DNA of 64,000 nt, taken from assembly GCA_023333565.1 (NCBI GenBank), contig JAJKFH010000927.1, positions 1,054,001 through 1,118,000 on the forward strand, given 5' to 3'. The number at the start of each line of letters is the position of its first letter. Positions within the stretch are counted from its first letter, which is position 1. The notes beneath the pieces were generated by a model. It searched no databases. It was not told where the DNA came from and saw only the letters and a list, made by a program, of their open reading frames with translations. Below are positions 12,731 through 27,110 of the stretch, one piece after another. Source of the DNA: Puffinus mauretanicus. Taxonomy: Eukaryota > Chordata > Aves > Procellariiformes > Procellariidae. The position numbers and the translations under genes are program-made.

Positions 12731-15700
12731 AAGTCTTTAATAAAATCTGTGCTCGGAAGCTGGGGCCAGCGCTTGGTCTGGTGGTTTACTTTTATTTGCA
12801 GCGTGGGGCACGGCCGTCTCCCGGAGGCTGTAAAGGGGGCAGTGGTACTCGGTCACCCAACACCGCGCTCCGGGGAGGTACCGGAGGGAAGAGCTTTAAG
12901 CCCGGTGCGCAGATCACGTAACAGAGAGACGGTTCCCTTTCGCTGCGTTCTTTCTTTCCTGTTCGTATTTTTAACCCAAAGTGAACTTGAGCCTGGCCGT
13001 GGCTGGTAAGTCTCGGTTTGGGATTTGCTTTTGCCAGTTTTCCACAGAGTCTTAAGTGCTGCACAGCGGGCAGGATTTGACCTCTATCCCTGCTTTAATA
13101 GCAAATGTCAACTCAACTGCCTTTTCCACCTTACACCAGCCTTGCCTTGCTGCAGATGTGGGGCTTTTTTTCCCATTTTCTTGCCTAGAATAGAAGACAT
13201 TATTTTGACTTTTTCTACTTTCAGAACCTGGATATCTGCATTTTTCTGTACAGCAATAAGTAAAAATGTCGTGGCAGTCATCTTAAAAAAACTTCTTTTA
13301 ACCAAAGATTGTTACACCTCTCAAATGTATACAAAGATAAAAAATTTTTATAGGTCATATAAACCCAAAAACATTTTTTTAAATCTTTTTTTGTTTTCTT
13401 CTCCCTCTTAAATATTGAAATGCCTGCACGTAGTCTGCTTCTGGAATAACACCTGTCATGAAAATTATCTTTTTTTCTGGGGTTAGAAACAAGTTTCCTA
13501 TTTCTTAAATAAAGGACTAGAGACTTATTTAGGAATATCAGATATCTCTGTTCAGTCCCATTGTGACCACCAAACACTGTATTTCAAAATACAGGAATTT
13601 TTAGACTCTACTTACTTCCTTTCCCTCTATCAACAAATGTGGATTTTTACAGTAAAATGTGAAGTCGGTGAAGTAAGTTTTTATTCAAGATGGGTATTTG
13701 TGATTCACATGTGTAGATAGGCCTGTCCTTCCTTGTATGTGAATTTGTTTCCTGTCACTTCCACCACTTCTTTTGAAATGAAAGCCAAAGGTGTTCTACA
13801 TCTCTTCACTCTGAATAATACCAACGTGAGAAGAGGGTTTCTAAAGTTGTAATTGATTAATAGACATCTGAGGACTTCAGTAAGCAATGTAGCGGTTGAT
13901 AGTGATTAAAGGGAGCGTAGTGGTTGGTGTATTTCATTCATTCTTGGTTTGATGGAATATGCACTTCATTTCAAATACAAAAATGTAACAGTAAATCCTT
14001 GCTTGTTTTTTGTAGTTTTAGAAACACAACATTTTATTTTATTCTATTTCATAATAGAGTGGAAGACTCTCAGATCCATATTTTCTAATGCAGATCTCTG
14101 CATTTCCTCACCAGCTTTGTATCGTCATGGATCAGAGAGAAAAGGGAGCAGGGAGGTGGTTGTGTATTTGCTAAGCATCACTTACAGGTGACCTAAAATG
14201 AAATATTTGCATGTAGGAAAGAAGAGTGTAATGGTTTTTACTGCTTTAATTTCATTGATAGAACATCAGTGTTCAAATTAGTACTCTCAGCTTTGTGTCT
14301 GGATCTGCAATAAATGGTCTGCATCTGATCTCTATATATTTTTTTTTTCTCCCATACTGCTGGTGATAAGAGTGTCTGCTACCCTGGGTGGAAAAAAAAA
14401 AAAACAAACCCAAAGGTCTGAAAGGGGAGAGGGGTCTGTTGATACAGAAAATTTAGAAACATCTCATTTAGACTGTCAAGTCATCAGTCTGTTTCCTGGA
14501 AGCCTGCAGCAGCGTAGCTATTGCTGGTAGTGATGTCAAATATAAAATATTCTGTAGTAGTGTAGTAGCTGATCTTATTCTGGAAAGTAGCTGTTCTGCT
14601 GCAGTAAGAAGCAACGGCCTCTTCTTGCCTAAGAGCAGCTACAGCTCTGCAGGTGCAGATTTTGATAGTAGACAAGGCCCTGACTAGGAATTTCTGTTGA
14701 CACCCTTGTGAAACAAATGGGATATTCACAGTTCATCTCTATTTTTGGATCTCTGGAAGCAAGTGGGGATCAGTTACTCACACTGCACTTCTCAAGGCTT
14801 TTGTGCACTGAGAAGGCCATGCTAGCTTTCTGCCTGCAATCTAAAGTTAGTTTCAGGGGACATGACAGCAATCCTCATCTACAGAAGCAACCCCACTGAA
14901 TTTCGTTTGAGCTCTCTGGTGCCCTACCTGCATCCAGTTAAAGTTTCATGAGAAGGCAGTGATTTTTCTCTGAACCAAAAATTGTATTGCCTCATCTGCA
15001 GCCTGTGTGATCATATTTCATGGTGATTATGAAAACCTGAGCAATCTGTGCTTAACGACCTTTGTACATCTCCCAGCGTGAAGGCATTGATACCTGTTCT
15101 GTTCTTCAAAACTTTAGATCACTTGGTTGTAGCGCAGTTAAAAAGGTGAGTGAGAACAAATACAACACCTTCCATTTTTCCATATTTCTAAAACATGGAA
15201 ACTCTTGTAGGCTGTGCAGGAGATGAAGACATGCCAGGGTCTAGTTGGTCTTTTAGATAAAAAAGCATTTGAAAACAGACAAGGATTTTTTCATTTCATG
15301 CTGCTGCTGTTTTTTTCTGGCAGTGCTGGATTTAGAGTATCCTGTGCGAAGTGGAGAGAATAGAAAACTGTAGGTTGTGGAAGAGCCACTTAAAGGGGAG
15401 AGGGTAAAGAATTTGGAGGAAGTGTGTTCCTGTTTGGATGCATGTATATGTTTTTTATATATGTAAAACATATATACATACATACAAGTTTAAAGCAGCA
15501 CTGATGCTTCTTAGGTACTCTCAATGGTTTTGAGCAAAGTACATAGGTACAGGGTTTCTTTTACGGCTTAAGATAATAAGCATACCGGTTTTTCTTCTGA
15601 GAGTATTGTGAGATTTGATGTTTGTCATAAATCAAGCCCATTAGGTGAAAGATGGAAAAATAGTTCCAAAGATAGGAGAGTCCTGCCAATTGCTGTTACT

Positions 15701-18700
15701 TTTCAATTGGTCTCTGAGACAAGACACCACTAGCTTGTTGAGACAAAGCTGTAGGAAGCCTTATAATGAACTATTTTGAAGCTACCTTCATGCAGGAAAC
15801 TGAAACAAAAATGTTTACCCTTGATGTTTTCACACTTTTTGGAGGGGAGAATTCAAGCGATGTGTAAAAATCTCTAATCTTCTAAGTGGTGTTCCAGCGA
15901 TAGCTTGTTTGGTCAATGAGGTTATCAGCAAAACTTTTTTCCCTGCATTTGGAAGAACTGTAAAGCTGGTTGTATTTTCCTCTTCTGGCAGAAACTTCTT
16001 CAGATAGCTTTCTAAACTTAGAAAAGAACAGGTTCTGTTTTTTGAGCAGACTCAAAAAAAAAAAATGGTAGCCTGAGAAATCCAGGAATTTCTGAAGTTT
16101 ATCTACTTCCCGATGGACTGAAACAGTAGTTCCACATATGTTTTTTGACAGTGATATTGGCGGAAGCAACCTTCATGTCTGGTGATCTGTTCATGTCGTC
16201 TCCATTGCACTGGCACAGATGTTTGGGCTACTGCATGGAAGACCTGACTGGGGAAGTGATCCAGCAGGGTGGGGCGGGGGGGAGCCTGATTATTTTTCAC
16301 CTGGATCGTTCCCTCCCCTGGTTGCTGCATGGCTGCGCAGTAGCCATACCAGCATAATCGGGGGAAGGGATGAGGCTGGAATGAGCAGGCAGATAAGGGC
16401 AGCTCAAACAGCAGTGCTGCTAAATGAGAAAATGCAGCCTACATAAAAAATTTTAAATTATTGCTGTGTTTATAACTAAGCTGGATGGCATAGATCCTGT
16501 TGTGGTTCTTGCTGCAGCGCTGGATCATTTAGCTAAGTTTAAGTTTTTATGTGTGCTAAATATGAGCAAAGGATCATGAGCAGCAGCTGTTCCCAAACTT
16601 TAATATCATGTATACATACTGTTTGTTGTGCTACTTACTTACTTGGGTTGAACACCTTTTGTGTGTTTTTTTAACAACTGTTTGTTCACTTCCTCAGTCC
16701 TGTTCTCGCATGCTTTGTTCTAACTTCTAACCTCCCATCGCCATTCTCTGCAGCAATTTGCTGCAATCTTCTTAATCACCTCTCCAGCAACTCTACAACC
16801 TCCTGTGGCATTTTGGCTCCAATATTACATGCATTTTTCTGATAGATGCTACCCTAACCTTCTCTCGTTCTCTACTGCTATTCAAATATCAATTGGATTT
16901 TGCTTTTCCTTGCATCTTTCCTAGAGCTTGAATGTGAAATCTCTTCACCTCTATCTTATCTTTTATACCCCATGGAATAATGGATGGGAAGCATTATTTT
17001 CTTGCCTTTTTCTGATGTCTCTTCCTCTGGCTCTGGGTAGCTGGCCCAGCCTTAACTCTGCTAATGCCTGTCCACTCCTCCAAGTGGCATGCAATATGAG
17101 CAGGGTTTGTAAATTTATGCCTTTATAGATTGTAGAGAACTTTCTCTTGAAAAAAAGCCTAGGGCGTTACTATAGAAGTAGGTCCCCTGCCCATCTTCGG
17201 GAAACTCATCCAAATTTTTCTCTTTTGTGCTGATAGGGAAATTCTGGGAGATACCAAGGGAGGGAAGATGTGAAAAAGGGCAGTGTGTGCTAATGCCACA
17301 GCATAATAATACCAGCAGAAGTAGTCTGTTGCTGTGGTTTCATCTGAGGTAATACAACTGTATGCGGCTCTCAAGAGACAGACGTCTTACTCCTTCCTTC
17401 TCTCCTGTTCCTGGTTGTGTGGTGTTCACCCATCCCTTACACTGGCTGTAGTGTTGATTGTATGTAAAAACTAATGAGCCAGTTCAAATCGCTAACCCAG
17501 GGGAAAACCGTGTTTTTTTGTCAGGTTAGTTTTCTTCCGCATGAGTGAGCTGAATCGGTTGGTGATTGAGGTGCTGTTAGCCCCAACAGTGGTGCAAATT
17601 CGCAGGGAGACTGTAGGGAAAGGAAGGAGGGGGACACAACTTATTCCCTTCAGCAGCAGAGAGCTGGGTCAGCAGACCCATCTCGGGGAAATGCAATACA
17701 TCCATGAGTCGGAGTGAAAGAAGGAAGAGTCAGGCTCTGTCCATGGTGGTCAGAGCCACGTCAGTTTGTCTTTGCTGCTAGGAAAGCTAGAACACAGTAA
17801 GTGTCTCTGTTGAAGGGGGGAAAAAAAAACCCAAGAGGAAAGTTTCTCTCTTTTGAAAGCCTGGTAACACCTGTGTGGTTGAACTAGCTACTCCTCATCA
17901 GAGGCAGGTTTCAGTCTTCTCCAGAAGTTGGATCAGTGTAACTCTTAGGTCCCTTCCTTTATGAGAAGCCTAGTCAGATGGGGAGAATTATATATAATAT
18001 TTCTTTAACCAACCCCAAGTTGAAAGTTGAAGCTCCAGAAGGGGTCCAGGTTCAAAACCTTGGTGTAAATCCTGTAGTTGGCCCCAGGCACCTGCGCCGT
18101 GAGCTCGCTTTAATTTCACTGTTACTACAAACCAAAGTTTTGGCCTGTCTTCCTCATTTTAAAATAATAATTGTGGCTGAAACTACTAGCATGAAAGTTG
18201 TAGCGTAAGGTTAATGTGGAGTGTATAACAGGTGCTCATTATCCTGGGCTGGGTGGAGGAAGAAGTATGTTACCTGCTGCAAACAACTGCTTTGTCAGCG
18301 ACGTGGTGTTTGAAAAATGCATCTCTCTGCCCAATCCTCAGAAAGCTAACGTTGACTATATAAAAAATAATCGTTCTGTTTCCAGCCTCCCACTCTTAAG
18401 CAGAGTCATCACTAAAACAACAATAATCAAATTACAGAATATAGATGTTTTCTTTTCTTCAGCATCTTTGTTGACCTATACCCATGATTTGATCTATTTT
18501 GCTTTCATTGGCAGGCCTGGCTGCAGCAGGGTAGACTCTGCTCCACCTTCCCTGTTCCTGCTCCTGTGCCAGTAGCACCGATACGGCTGTCTGTGAGGCA
18601 GTGACGTGAACTGGATTGGAGAACTGGTCCAGGATAAAAATAAATTGTGTTTTCTGGTCTGTCTGTAGTGCAAATCGGTTGCCCAGTCCCATTTACTACA

Positions 18701-21700
18701 CAGCTTCACAGACAGCTGTAAAGGTGTAAATAAGAAGGAATTCGGCGGAAAGCAGAGCCTGAGCTGGCAGTGCTACCAACAGAAATGCTTGTAAAACTGT
18801 AGTTGCAGAAAGCAAAATGGAGATTTTCTTTAGTGTGCCACACACTGATGCAAAACACAGATTCTGTTTCTTTCTCTGGCCCTCGATGGCTCTCGTTGCT
18901 TACTCAGGGTCATCGTTCTGACCTTCAGCGTTACCAGCAAGTCACATCTCTGTTCGATGAAGACAGCTGTGTTTCCCTCAGGTAATGCAGGTCTTAAACT
19001 CCAGTTAAATATTTGAGAACCAAGATAAATTATTCTCTGTTCTGGAGATGATACTTTTGCAGAGTAGATCTGCCTGGCAGGCATATGAGAGATCTTTCTC
19101 ATTTAAGAAGCTCTCCTGCACCATCCAGGCAAATGTAAAAATACGTGAAAAATAAACCAGAATCTACTCGGTTGATAACATTAGTCAAAATTATTTTACT
19201 ACAGAATTTGGTCACTGTTTCATTCAGTTCGTTTTTAGGGAGAGGGTGGGTCATAGATTTAATTTTGGTGCATTAAGCAAGATAATGTGTCTGCTGTTGC
19301 TTCAAGACTAGTGCTAATTGACCAAGCAACGATGATTTCAATATAGCTAGTAAAGCCAGAGCAATTTTAGGATTTAAAATATTTCCAAGTCTGAGCTGTA
19401 GCTTACGTACCAAATCTTTCAGTTTTAATGTTGCAATAAATTTTGTGAATAGGATGCATTCAGAAGTTGAGCAAGGGCAAGGTTTGTAAGGAAGTGCTGT
19501 TTTTCTTGTGCATACCTGGGCATACTCTACTGTAGCACTCCCACTGCAGAAAGAATTCAAAAGTTTTCACTTACTTGAGAGCATTGAAGCAAAAAATAGT
19601 CTATGCTGCTTGTTAAGAAAGAAACAAAGCTATTAAATCATAGCAGAAAGTATGTTGCTTGTACAGATACAGGTTATTTTGAATTTGTTTCAGACATTTG
19701 ACTTTATATCTGGTAATTGACAGCTTTGTATAAATAATTCAGTCTTACTGTCATCTTTACTGTCTATTAAGTCATCTTACTTTCAGATGATCAGTTCTAA
19801 AGATAATCTGTTAATAAAACAGTGAAAGCATTGGTCTGAAACATCCATTTTGTTGTGTTTTCTTTCTGAACTCATTAGAAGTGTTGTGTGTTTTTATTAA
19901 ATGAGACTTTCCAATATTTACCAAGTTATATAACATCATGCTCTGATGCTATGGGTTGAACTCTAGAAATACCACATTCGTTCCAAGCATCAAATGGAAT
20001 GAACAGTGTTTGTTTTAATAGTTTATGCCTATAAAGCTTGCAGCGTAAATATATGAAGTGGCATTTTTAATGAATTAATCCTTCAGCCACTGACATTCAG
20101 AAGTGGGTTAGAAACATTAGCAATGGAGCTGTCCCTTCTTGCCAACAGACAGAACCTCAGCACAGACACAGGTTCTACCTAAAATTCCCTTGTCAAGTTT
20201 AACTATGTTGCTGATAATACCTAAAACTCCGTGCTTGCCCTGAATTTCTTAATTGATTTGATAGTTCTCTGAAACAGAAGAATGATGTGAAAACAAGTGT
20301 GATCTGTATCACTTTGGGATTCTAACGTGACCCTTTTCAACCTGCAGTATTTTGCTGAGGTAACCTACAGTATTCAAACCTCAGGCTTTTTTTTAATTTT
20401 TACATGAACAAAACAAATGGATGATGAAATTCAGATGTCTAATTTAACGTATTAGACCAAACAGAGAGCTTTAAGTACTGACAGTTGTCCTCCCTCATTA
20501 TAGGATGGGAAAGGAAACATTGACTTTATTCATGGGAAAGTCCCCTGAATTTCTGGGACTTTCCAGAAGATTAAGTTTTAGAATATAAATTTACATTCAT
20601 ATTACATTAGAATGTCATCTTTAATCAGTGTAATCTCTAAGAACCTTCGGTCCAGTCTTACAGTATGCTGTTCTGATAAATGTGACATGTCTGTTAATAT
20701 TTTCACACTGTAAAATTAACAAAGACTCTGGAGACAAATTACTTTGGAATGGAAAGATTTCAGGTAATAATGAACATGTTTATATGGTTGTCTGTCTTTA
20801 TCACATTCCTGCATGTGCTTCCATTAAATCATACCTGGAATGTAATTTAAATTTAAATTACAGTTAAGGAAACACCTGTATGGAGGTGATTCCTTTCTCT
20901 GTAGCAGGTGTAAGATTACTATAGGTTGTTTTCTTGGCCCTTGGGCTTGGAGCACTCAGGTTAACCAGACTGATGTGAGTCTGTGTAATGCTCTGGGTTT
21001 TATTTTTATTTTTCAATAAGTTGTTCCTGATCTGCTCTGAGCACCAAAAGAGGGCTGGGTGATCTTCTATATAATTTCAAAGTAGCTTTAGCTTTGTTCA
21101 CTTAAGCATTTGTCATGGACCCAGTGATAAAGACTATGCGAATCTCTGTACCACAAATATAGAGCAAAGCCTGTGCAGGAGGCACTGTTATTAAATACCC
21201 TCGTCTTAACAACATCATAGTCCTACTTCACTCTCTCTAGGAGAGTAGCTCTGTCAGTCATCGCTCCTGTAGTTGTTTGCAGAGAATAAATTTCAGTAGT
21301 TTCTCCACCTCGGAGATAACCGTTTATTTAATACAGAGTCTCTCCCTACAAACTGCCACAGGTTTGGGATTGCAGCGATTCCTCCAGCTGATGCCTCTGA
21401 CCCGGGATGTTTAAAGGTTGCTTGGCACGTGGACAGAGATCCTTACAACATGTCAAAATGTTGTCAAATTTTTCATGGAGCATTTAGGTGGGTCTTACTC
21501 TGCCAGAATGAATGATGGGGCAGTAAAAGGCTACAAGACACAGAAATGCGTATGGAGGAGAACCAATATGATCCATCTGAATGACTGGCAGGTCAAGTGG
21601 AAATCTCAAGTCCTGACATTGGAAGAAAGGAACACGTGCACCTTCTTAGATGGATCTTAACCTTGCTACCTTGGCATCATTTTCTGCTCCGAATACTCCT

Positions 21701-23159
21701 TTCATTGTTGGTAGGGACACAGTCCTCTCTTCATCTCCTGTTTTCTCCCTGTCACTGGGGAAGGAGAAGGTCTCTGTCCGCTTGCAGAATTAGCTTTCCT
21801 TTCTGTCACTGTGGACTGCCTTAGCTCTTCTGCTGGAACACCTTCACGTGCCAATGTTTGCTGTGAAAGGAGTGGCCCAAAGTGTTCTGCTTGTTGACCA
21901 GCACAGCAGGATAAATTACTTATTTGGCATATCTAGTTAGCTGGTGGTACCAGCGCACTGTTTCTAATTGCTCGCTGTGCCAGCCAGGTACAACCTGCCT
22001 CCTTACGCAGGGGTCATGACGCTGAGCCCGAGCTAACAGCCCGTACTGAGAGGTAGGGTGCACCAGCTTGGGCACAGGGCCTGGTTAGCAGAACAGGGAT
22101 GTTAGCTTATTGTACCCGTTGCCATACTCGCGTTACTTGGGTTCAGGCTGCATTAATACACCCCATGGCTTTTAGATGGGTGCTGGTTCACGTCCAGCAA
22201 GCTTGCACCACGGGCTGAGCAGGTGCCGTCCCCACCTCGCCGTCTGAGGTCCCTGCTGCTCCCAGCAGCGAGCGCTGCTGGGGAGCTGCAGCACCTAGTA
22301 GCATCGCAGGGGCTGCCTGTTGGAGTCACGCACAAAAAGGTACCTCGCTAGCCTTAGTATGGATGTAATCATATCTTCCTTTTTTTATTAAAAACTGCCA
22401 TCGGACTAGCGTGTGCTGACAGTTCAGCACCGAAGTTAGAAGTGCAAATACGAGAAGTGGCTGGCTTCACGTCGCTGCAGTCAGTTGTGCCGAGAGGTCA
22501 GCCGCAGATCTCACCGAGTCATTTATTGCTCAGGTTCTCCACCCACTGCTGCTTCAGTCAAAGGTAAAAGGAGAATTTGACTAGGGCCAGAAATTAAACC
22601 TCGTCATGGGTGGCTATGCTGATTACTAATTTGCAAGGCCTGTACCAATTGCAAAGAACTTTTTCCTGCAGTTCATGATGTATTCAGTGGGAGCATTAGC
22701 TCGGACATGCTGTCATGAAAAATCATTTGATGCCCATATTTCATCTTGTGTAAAACATGTCTGTGTACAAATGATACTGTTCAGATACATTGTTGTGATA
22801 ATTTTTATTAAGTAACCAGCAGCTACACATCCCAAAGTGAGCCGCAGTGCTTTCAGCAGGCACATGGAGGAGGGAGGCATGTATTTTGACAATTTCACAT
22901 GGTTTCCTTTTTGTGAAAGGCAAGCTTCTTTCTACAGTTAGTAGGAATTGCAAGAAATCAGCACAGGTTGAAGATTAGGTGCTTTTTATGTTCTAAAAAT
23001 AGCATCAGAGAAAAGATGGTAAGCTGTAGTAAAATGCAGTCAGTTTGTATGTAAATGCACTGCATAAATATGATATTGGCAACAAATGTGTAAGAACTAA
23101 AAGATGTGCTGAATTCTCACAAACAAGCAAGTTTTCATGCAGTCTTTGCGAATAGATTG

Positions 23160-23199
23160 TATATATTGCCCAGGACATCTATATACTGCCCAGGACATC
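23160..23199. repeat. 20-bp tandem duplication in intron 1
   Basis: The unit TATATATTGCCCAGGACATC is followed by a second copy with one difference. Confidence 0.8.
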
Positions 23200-24357
23200 C
23201 TTAAAAAACTCTACTTTCTCTAAAATTCAGTTTGCAGACATCTTTTGGGATGTTTTTTTTGTTTTTTCCTACACATATTCACTAACGGTGTTGAGTTATC
23301 ACAATTCTGTTGAACGTTAAGGATCACAGATGCAAAGCATGTGAATTAGTCTTTTAATACCCTAAGTGCATTCAATATGAGGACAGAGCATTTATAAATA
23401 GAGCATATTTATATATTTATGGATTATGCTTTCAATAATAATAATAATAGTTACCCAATGACTTTATAACCTTTCTGGGATTTGTTTTGACATTTTGTTT
23501 TGTCTAAGTGAAATCTGACAGTATTTGGGGGGAATTTCTGAATGGGAAGGGGATAAGACAGTGGAGAGGTATTTGTTTGCTTTTCATTGTTAATGCCTTA
23601 GGAAATGCTTACTCTGGTCTCTCCCCCCCGCCTTCTACTGGGCTCTTTGCCGAAATGGTGTATTCACATAAGACGTATCCCAACTATTAGGTAAGGTATT
23701 GAAGTTTAAATAGGAAAAAGTTGTGGGTTTTTTTTAAATATGTGTATATATTATCAGTAGAATTAAAATGTGTAGGTTGTTTTTTTTCTAAACTAGGCAC
23801 CTTTACCTTTAGTGCCCAATTCACAGTCTTGAAGGGAAAGGTTGTAATGCAGTTACATCCCTTGGTGATTCCGTATTGAGCAAGAAAAGGCAACACAGAT
23901 TAAACTTGAATTAAATTATGTGCGTGTACCAAGTGCATGCTGGATGCTCTTGTATTTGTTCGTAGAATCTGTGATACAAGAAATAAGTTGCAGTTAATTG
24001 CTGTGAGATTAGATTTTTGGTCTTCTGCCCTTGTTTTAAAATCTGCCACTGCTTTTTCTTTAGTGAAAGGGAGATTGAGCATGCAACACAAGTAATTCGT
24101 TCCAATACTTTCATCGTTTACATATCTAAATCTATGAAGTATGAGAAATTTTCACTGACTTTGGAAGTGCAGCTACAACTGCACTAGAAGTTTTGTTGGA
24201 AAAGTCATCAGCCAGAAAAGTTTGTTACACATAATCAAGGCTCCTGGTTGCATTTCTTCTGTGATCTGTGTGAAAATACTACACTGTTTGCCTCTCTTGC
24301 GTTGGCTGGTACAGCGTGTATTCAGTCAGCAAAGAGTTTCAGACACTTCTCCGAGTG

Positions 24358-24609
24358 TCATACTGATGTAGACAGAAGTGGGACTACAGGTATTATGTTC
24401 AGCTGATGGTCTGATTCTGCTTTGTGCAAGATCTCTTTACCGCGAGATTCAATTTTTCTGGTAAGTTCAAGGTCAAATATTTTAACTTCAGTAACTTTTT
24501 CCAGCTTTTTATTCTTCAATTTGCGTGGCAGATTGCTGTGTGTGAATGCAAATAATCTGAAGACTTCCCCATTTTCGGCATTTTCAGTGGAGGTGGTTGT
24601 TGAGGCCAT
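24358..24609 (-). CDS. Unrecognised 83-codon antisense ORF in CREB1 intron 1 (possible retrocopy or chance ORF)
   Basis: The frame opens with an ATG in good context (AAGAATGG), preceded on its own strand by GC-rich, UTR-like sequence, and closes at 24,358-24,360. The predicted protein starts MASTTTSTENAENGE. Its middle is rich in Lys, Glu and Leu (LPRKLKNKKLEKVTEVK, then FDLELTRKIESRGKE) and could form an amphipathic helix. No signal peptide or membrane segment is visible. I do not recognise the family. It lies antisense in the intron, with no poly(A) tail or clear intron-exon structure seen. A processed pseudogene fragment, a lineage-specific small gene or a chance frame are all possible. 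Confidence 0.2.
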   Translation of the reverse strand: MASTTTSTENAENGEVFRLFAFTHSNLPRKLKNKKLEKVTEVKIFDLELTRKIESRGKEILHKAESDHQLNIIPVVPLLSTSV

Positions 24610-26364
24610 TCTTTTTCTTCCCCTTCCACTCGGTTTGCCCGGCCCGAGCACTGCCCTGACCCAGGGCATGATCACCGAGCGGCTATGTGGTGAACCCGTT
24701 CAGAGAAGTGGGAAGAGGTAGATTTAAGACGAAGCAGCAAACGTAGGTTGTGTTCATAGTATGACGCACAGTCTTGTCACACAGGGAGAGGGCAGGCGGG
24801 AGCAAACACCCGGGGGGCAGTGGCAGGGGCAGCTTGGTTTGACAGAGAAGCTCTGGTGTAAATTGCAGTTCCTGTGCCAAACCCACTGTAGTCATTAGCG
24901 ACAGAGAGAGATAATTATGGGCCTGTCTTGTCCTGTTGAGCATTTATTACTGGTTATTTGAAGTCCCATGTGTTAGCTGTAAATAAAATTATTTTTCTCT
25001 GAACATTTCCCATCTGGCAGCCAGTGAATGGAGTTCATAAAGAGCTGTTGAGCCGTGGCTGAAAGGGCTGCCGTGCTGCAGGGTAACAGTGGAAATGTTT
25101 ACAGATTTCGTGTGAATGTCCGTGGTAATTACACTGAAAAGGTGAAAATAAATAATAGCTTACAAGAGCGGTGTTTGATGACCTTTTCGGTGCTTTCCTG
25201 GTGGATCTGTGGCTTTATAAAGCCGCATATAGTAAATATGGAGTGAGTCGAATTCCTGGAACTTTGGATAGTGGAGCTGTATTTGCTTTCTAAACAATCG
25301 TACTGGCATACCTGCTATGAATAAATCTGAATACAGAGCTTGAGAAACAGGCATTGCCTCCGTTTCCCTGCCGTCAGCCCCCTCGGCTGCCGTGAGCGGG
25401 CGGCTGGGTTGAGCTGGATCGGGAACCTGATGTGGCAGCAGAGGTGGCCCCTGCAGGCGGCGGCTGGGTGAATGTCTGACTGGATGTGGCACAAGTCGGG
25501 CTCAAAATGGGCATGGGTTTGTTGGGGCTCTGCTCTGCTCTGGTTTTGGAGGCTGTCACATTGTTCTTCAAAATCTGGGTGTGTACTTTAATAAAACAAA
25601 ACCAGAAGTCGTCATCTAGCTGTGGAGGAGGAGGAGACTTTAAAGCGTGTCTCTTGGTAAAGCTGTGCTTGCTTGTGAGCAGGCTGTGAGAGTATGTCTG
25701 AGCTGTAAAGCCAACCCTGTTGCCTCAAGGTGTAGTTATATTGTATGGCCAGTAACTGTCAGCGTAAGCATTAACTGATAACAGTGAGTTGTCACCACAA
25801 TATTACTAAAAGCAAAGAGAAGAAAGGCTTGCGGGGAGAGGTAGTATGTTTTACTGTGCCAGCTGGTACGACTGAAAAGCACAGAAAGCTTTGGGGCATT
25901 GAGGATCTTCATGTACAAAAGTGGATGGAAAGTTATATCTGCTGTAACAGCCACAGTGAGGTATTTCGGGTCTTGGATTTAGTTTGGGAAAGGACCTCCA
26001 CCTTTTTTCTCCAGTCCGTCCTGGGAGACAAAAAGCCAGCTTTGTCTGCAGAGCAGGAAAGCTCTATGGCTCGTGTGAGCAAGGAGCAACCGAGGAGCAG
26101 AGCCCAACGTTCAGGAGAGATGCTAGAGTTCATGAGGATATTTGGGATAGGAGATAGAAAAAGAAGTAAGAAAGCAAGATACACCAGGGAGACCACAGAC
26201 GAATCAATACTAAAGAGTGAAGAAGATTATATGAAAGCTGTGGGAAGACAGAATTATATCTTCTTGGCTCTGTAGGCAGGTGGGAGGGGCAGTAACTCTG
26301 CTCATGCTCTGAATACACAGCATTGATGCTCATTTTAACAACAGAGATTACAGGAGTTACCATT

Positions 26365-27110
26365 ATCTGTAGTGCACCTAGTTCAGCATCCTGTCTTTAA
26401 GATACTGAAGATCAGTAGGTACCTCAAAAGATTACTGGAACCTGCAGGAATTACGTGTGACATAATGTTCCCCCCTCATGAAAATAGTTATTTGAATTTT
26501 TAAGGATTAGACATATTGATTTAAATCCTGATTCATGAGGTTTTATCTTCTCTTCAGTTCTGCACTTTTTTTGGTATGAAATAACCACACTAATTCTGGA
26601 TATTCTTGGATATTCTTGTTATCCATGTGCATGTCTAACCCCTGTTTGAATCCTGATAAATTGCTTATTGTCAGCAGCATCAGTGCTTTATTTGTGCAGT
26701 ACATGAAGTATCCATTTTCATATTTTTTTAATAGATATTTTTAAATTTTCATTTTTATACTTTTAAATTTGCCACATTTCAGCTTCACTGTTCTTATAAT
26801 CAGACAGTGAATGTTTCTAGTTTACTTACCCTGTTACTAATTTAAATATATTTTTTAGCATTTGAAGTATTTCTCTCCTTTCTGGGGTAAATAATACAAT
26901 TCTGTCCAGTCTCTTCATACAACAGGTTTTCGTTGCCCCAAATGCTTGCTTTTTCTGAACACCCGAATTCCACAGAACCCATTTTTAAGATGGGCTCCCA
27001 ACCTTTGCACTGTAATCCAGCTGATGTATAGGGTCCATCTATACAGATAGAATTTTTAAAGACTGTCCTGTATCTTATTACTGTTGCACTTGAGCTTTTC
27101 TTGTCATGGA
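26365..27110 (-). mobile_element. Ancient CR1/L3-like LINE 3' fragment (degenerate)
   Basis: Several landmarks of old CR1/L3 3' regions appear in the expected order when read from the reverse strand. They are a 'CAGCATCCTGTCTTTAAG' block near 26,383, a 'CTAACCCCTGTTTGAATCCTGATA' type block near 26,634 (partial match), a 'TTTCTGGGGTAAATAATACAATTC' type block, then 'GCACTGTAATCCAGCTG' near 27,008 and 'CTGTCCTGTATCTTATTAC' near 27,063. Divergence is high and indels are many. The assignment rests on remembered consensus features and needs a repeat search. Confidence 0.5.

Noticed and set aside
25784..26275. 163-codon + strand ORF in CREB1 intron 1
   Set aside because: No recognisable domain and an ordinary mixed composition. 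It overlaps other frames and lacks splice-bounded or UTR-like context. Chance remains the simplest reading.
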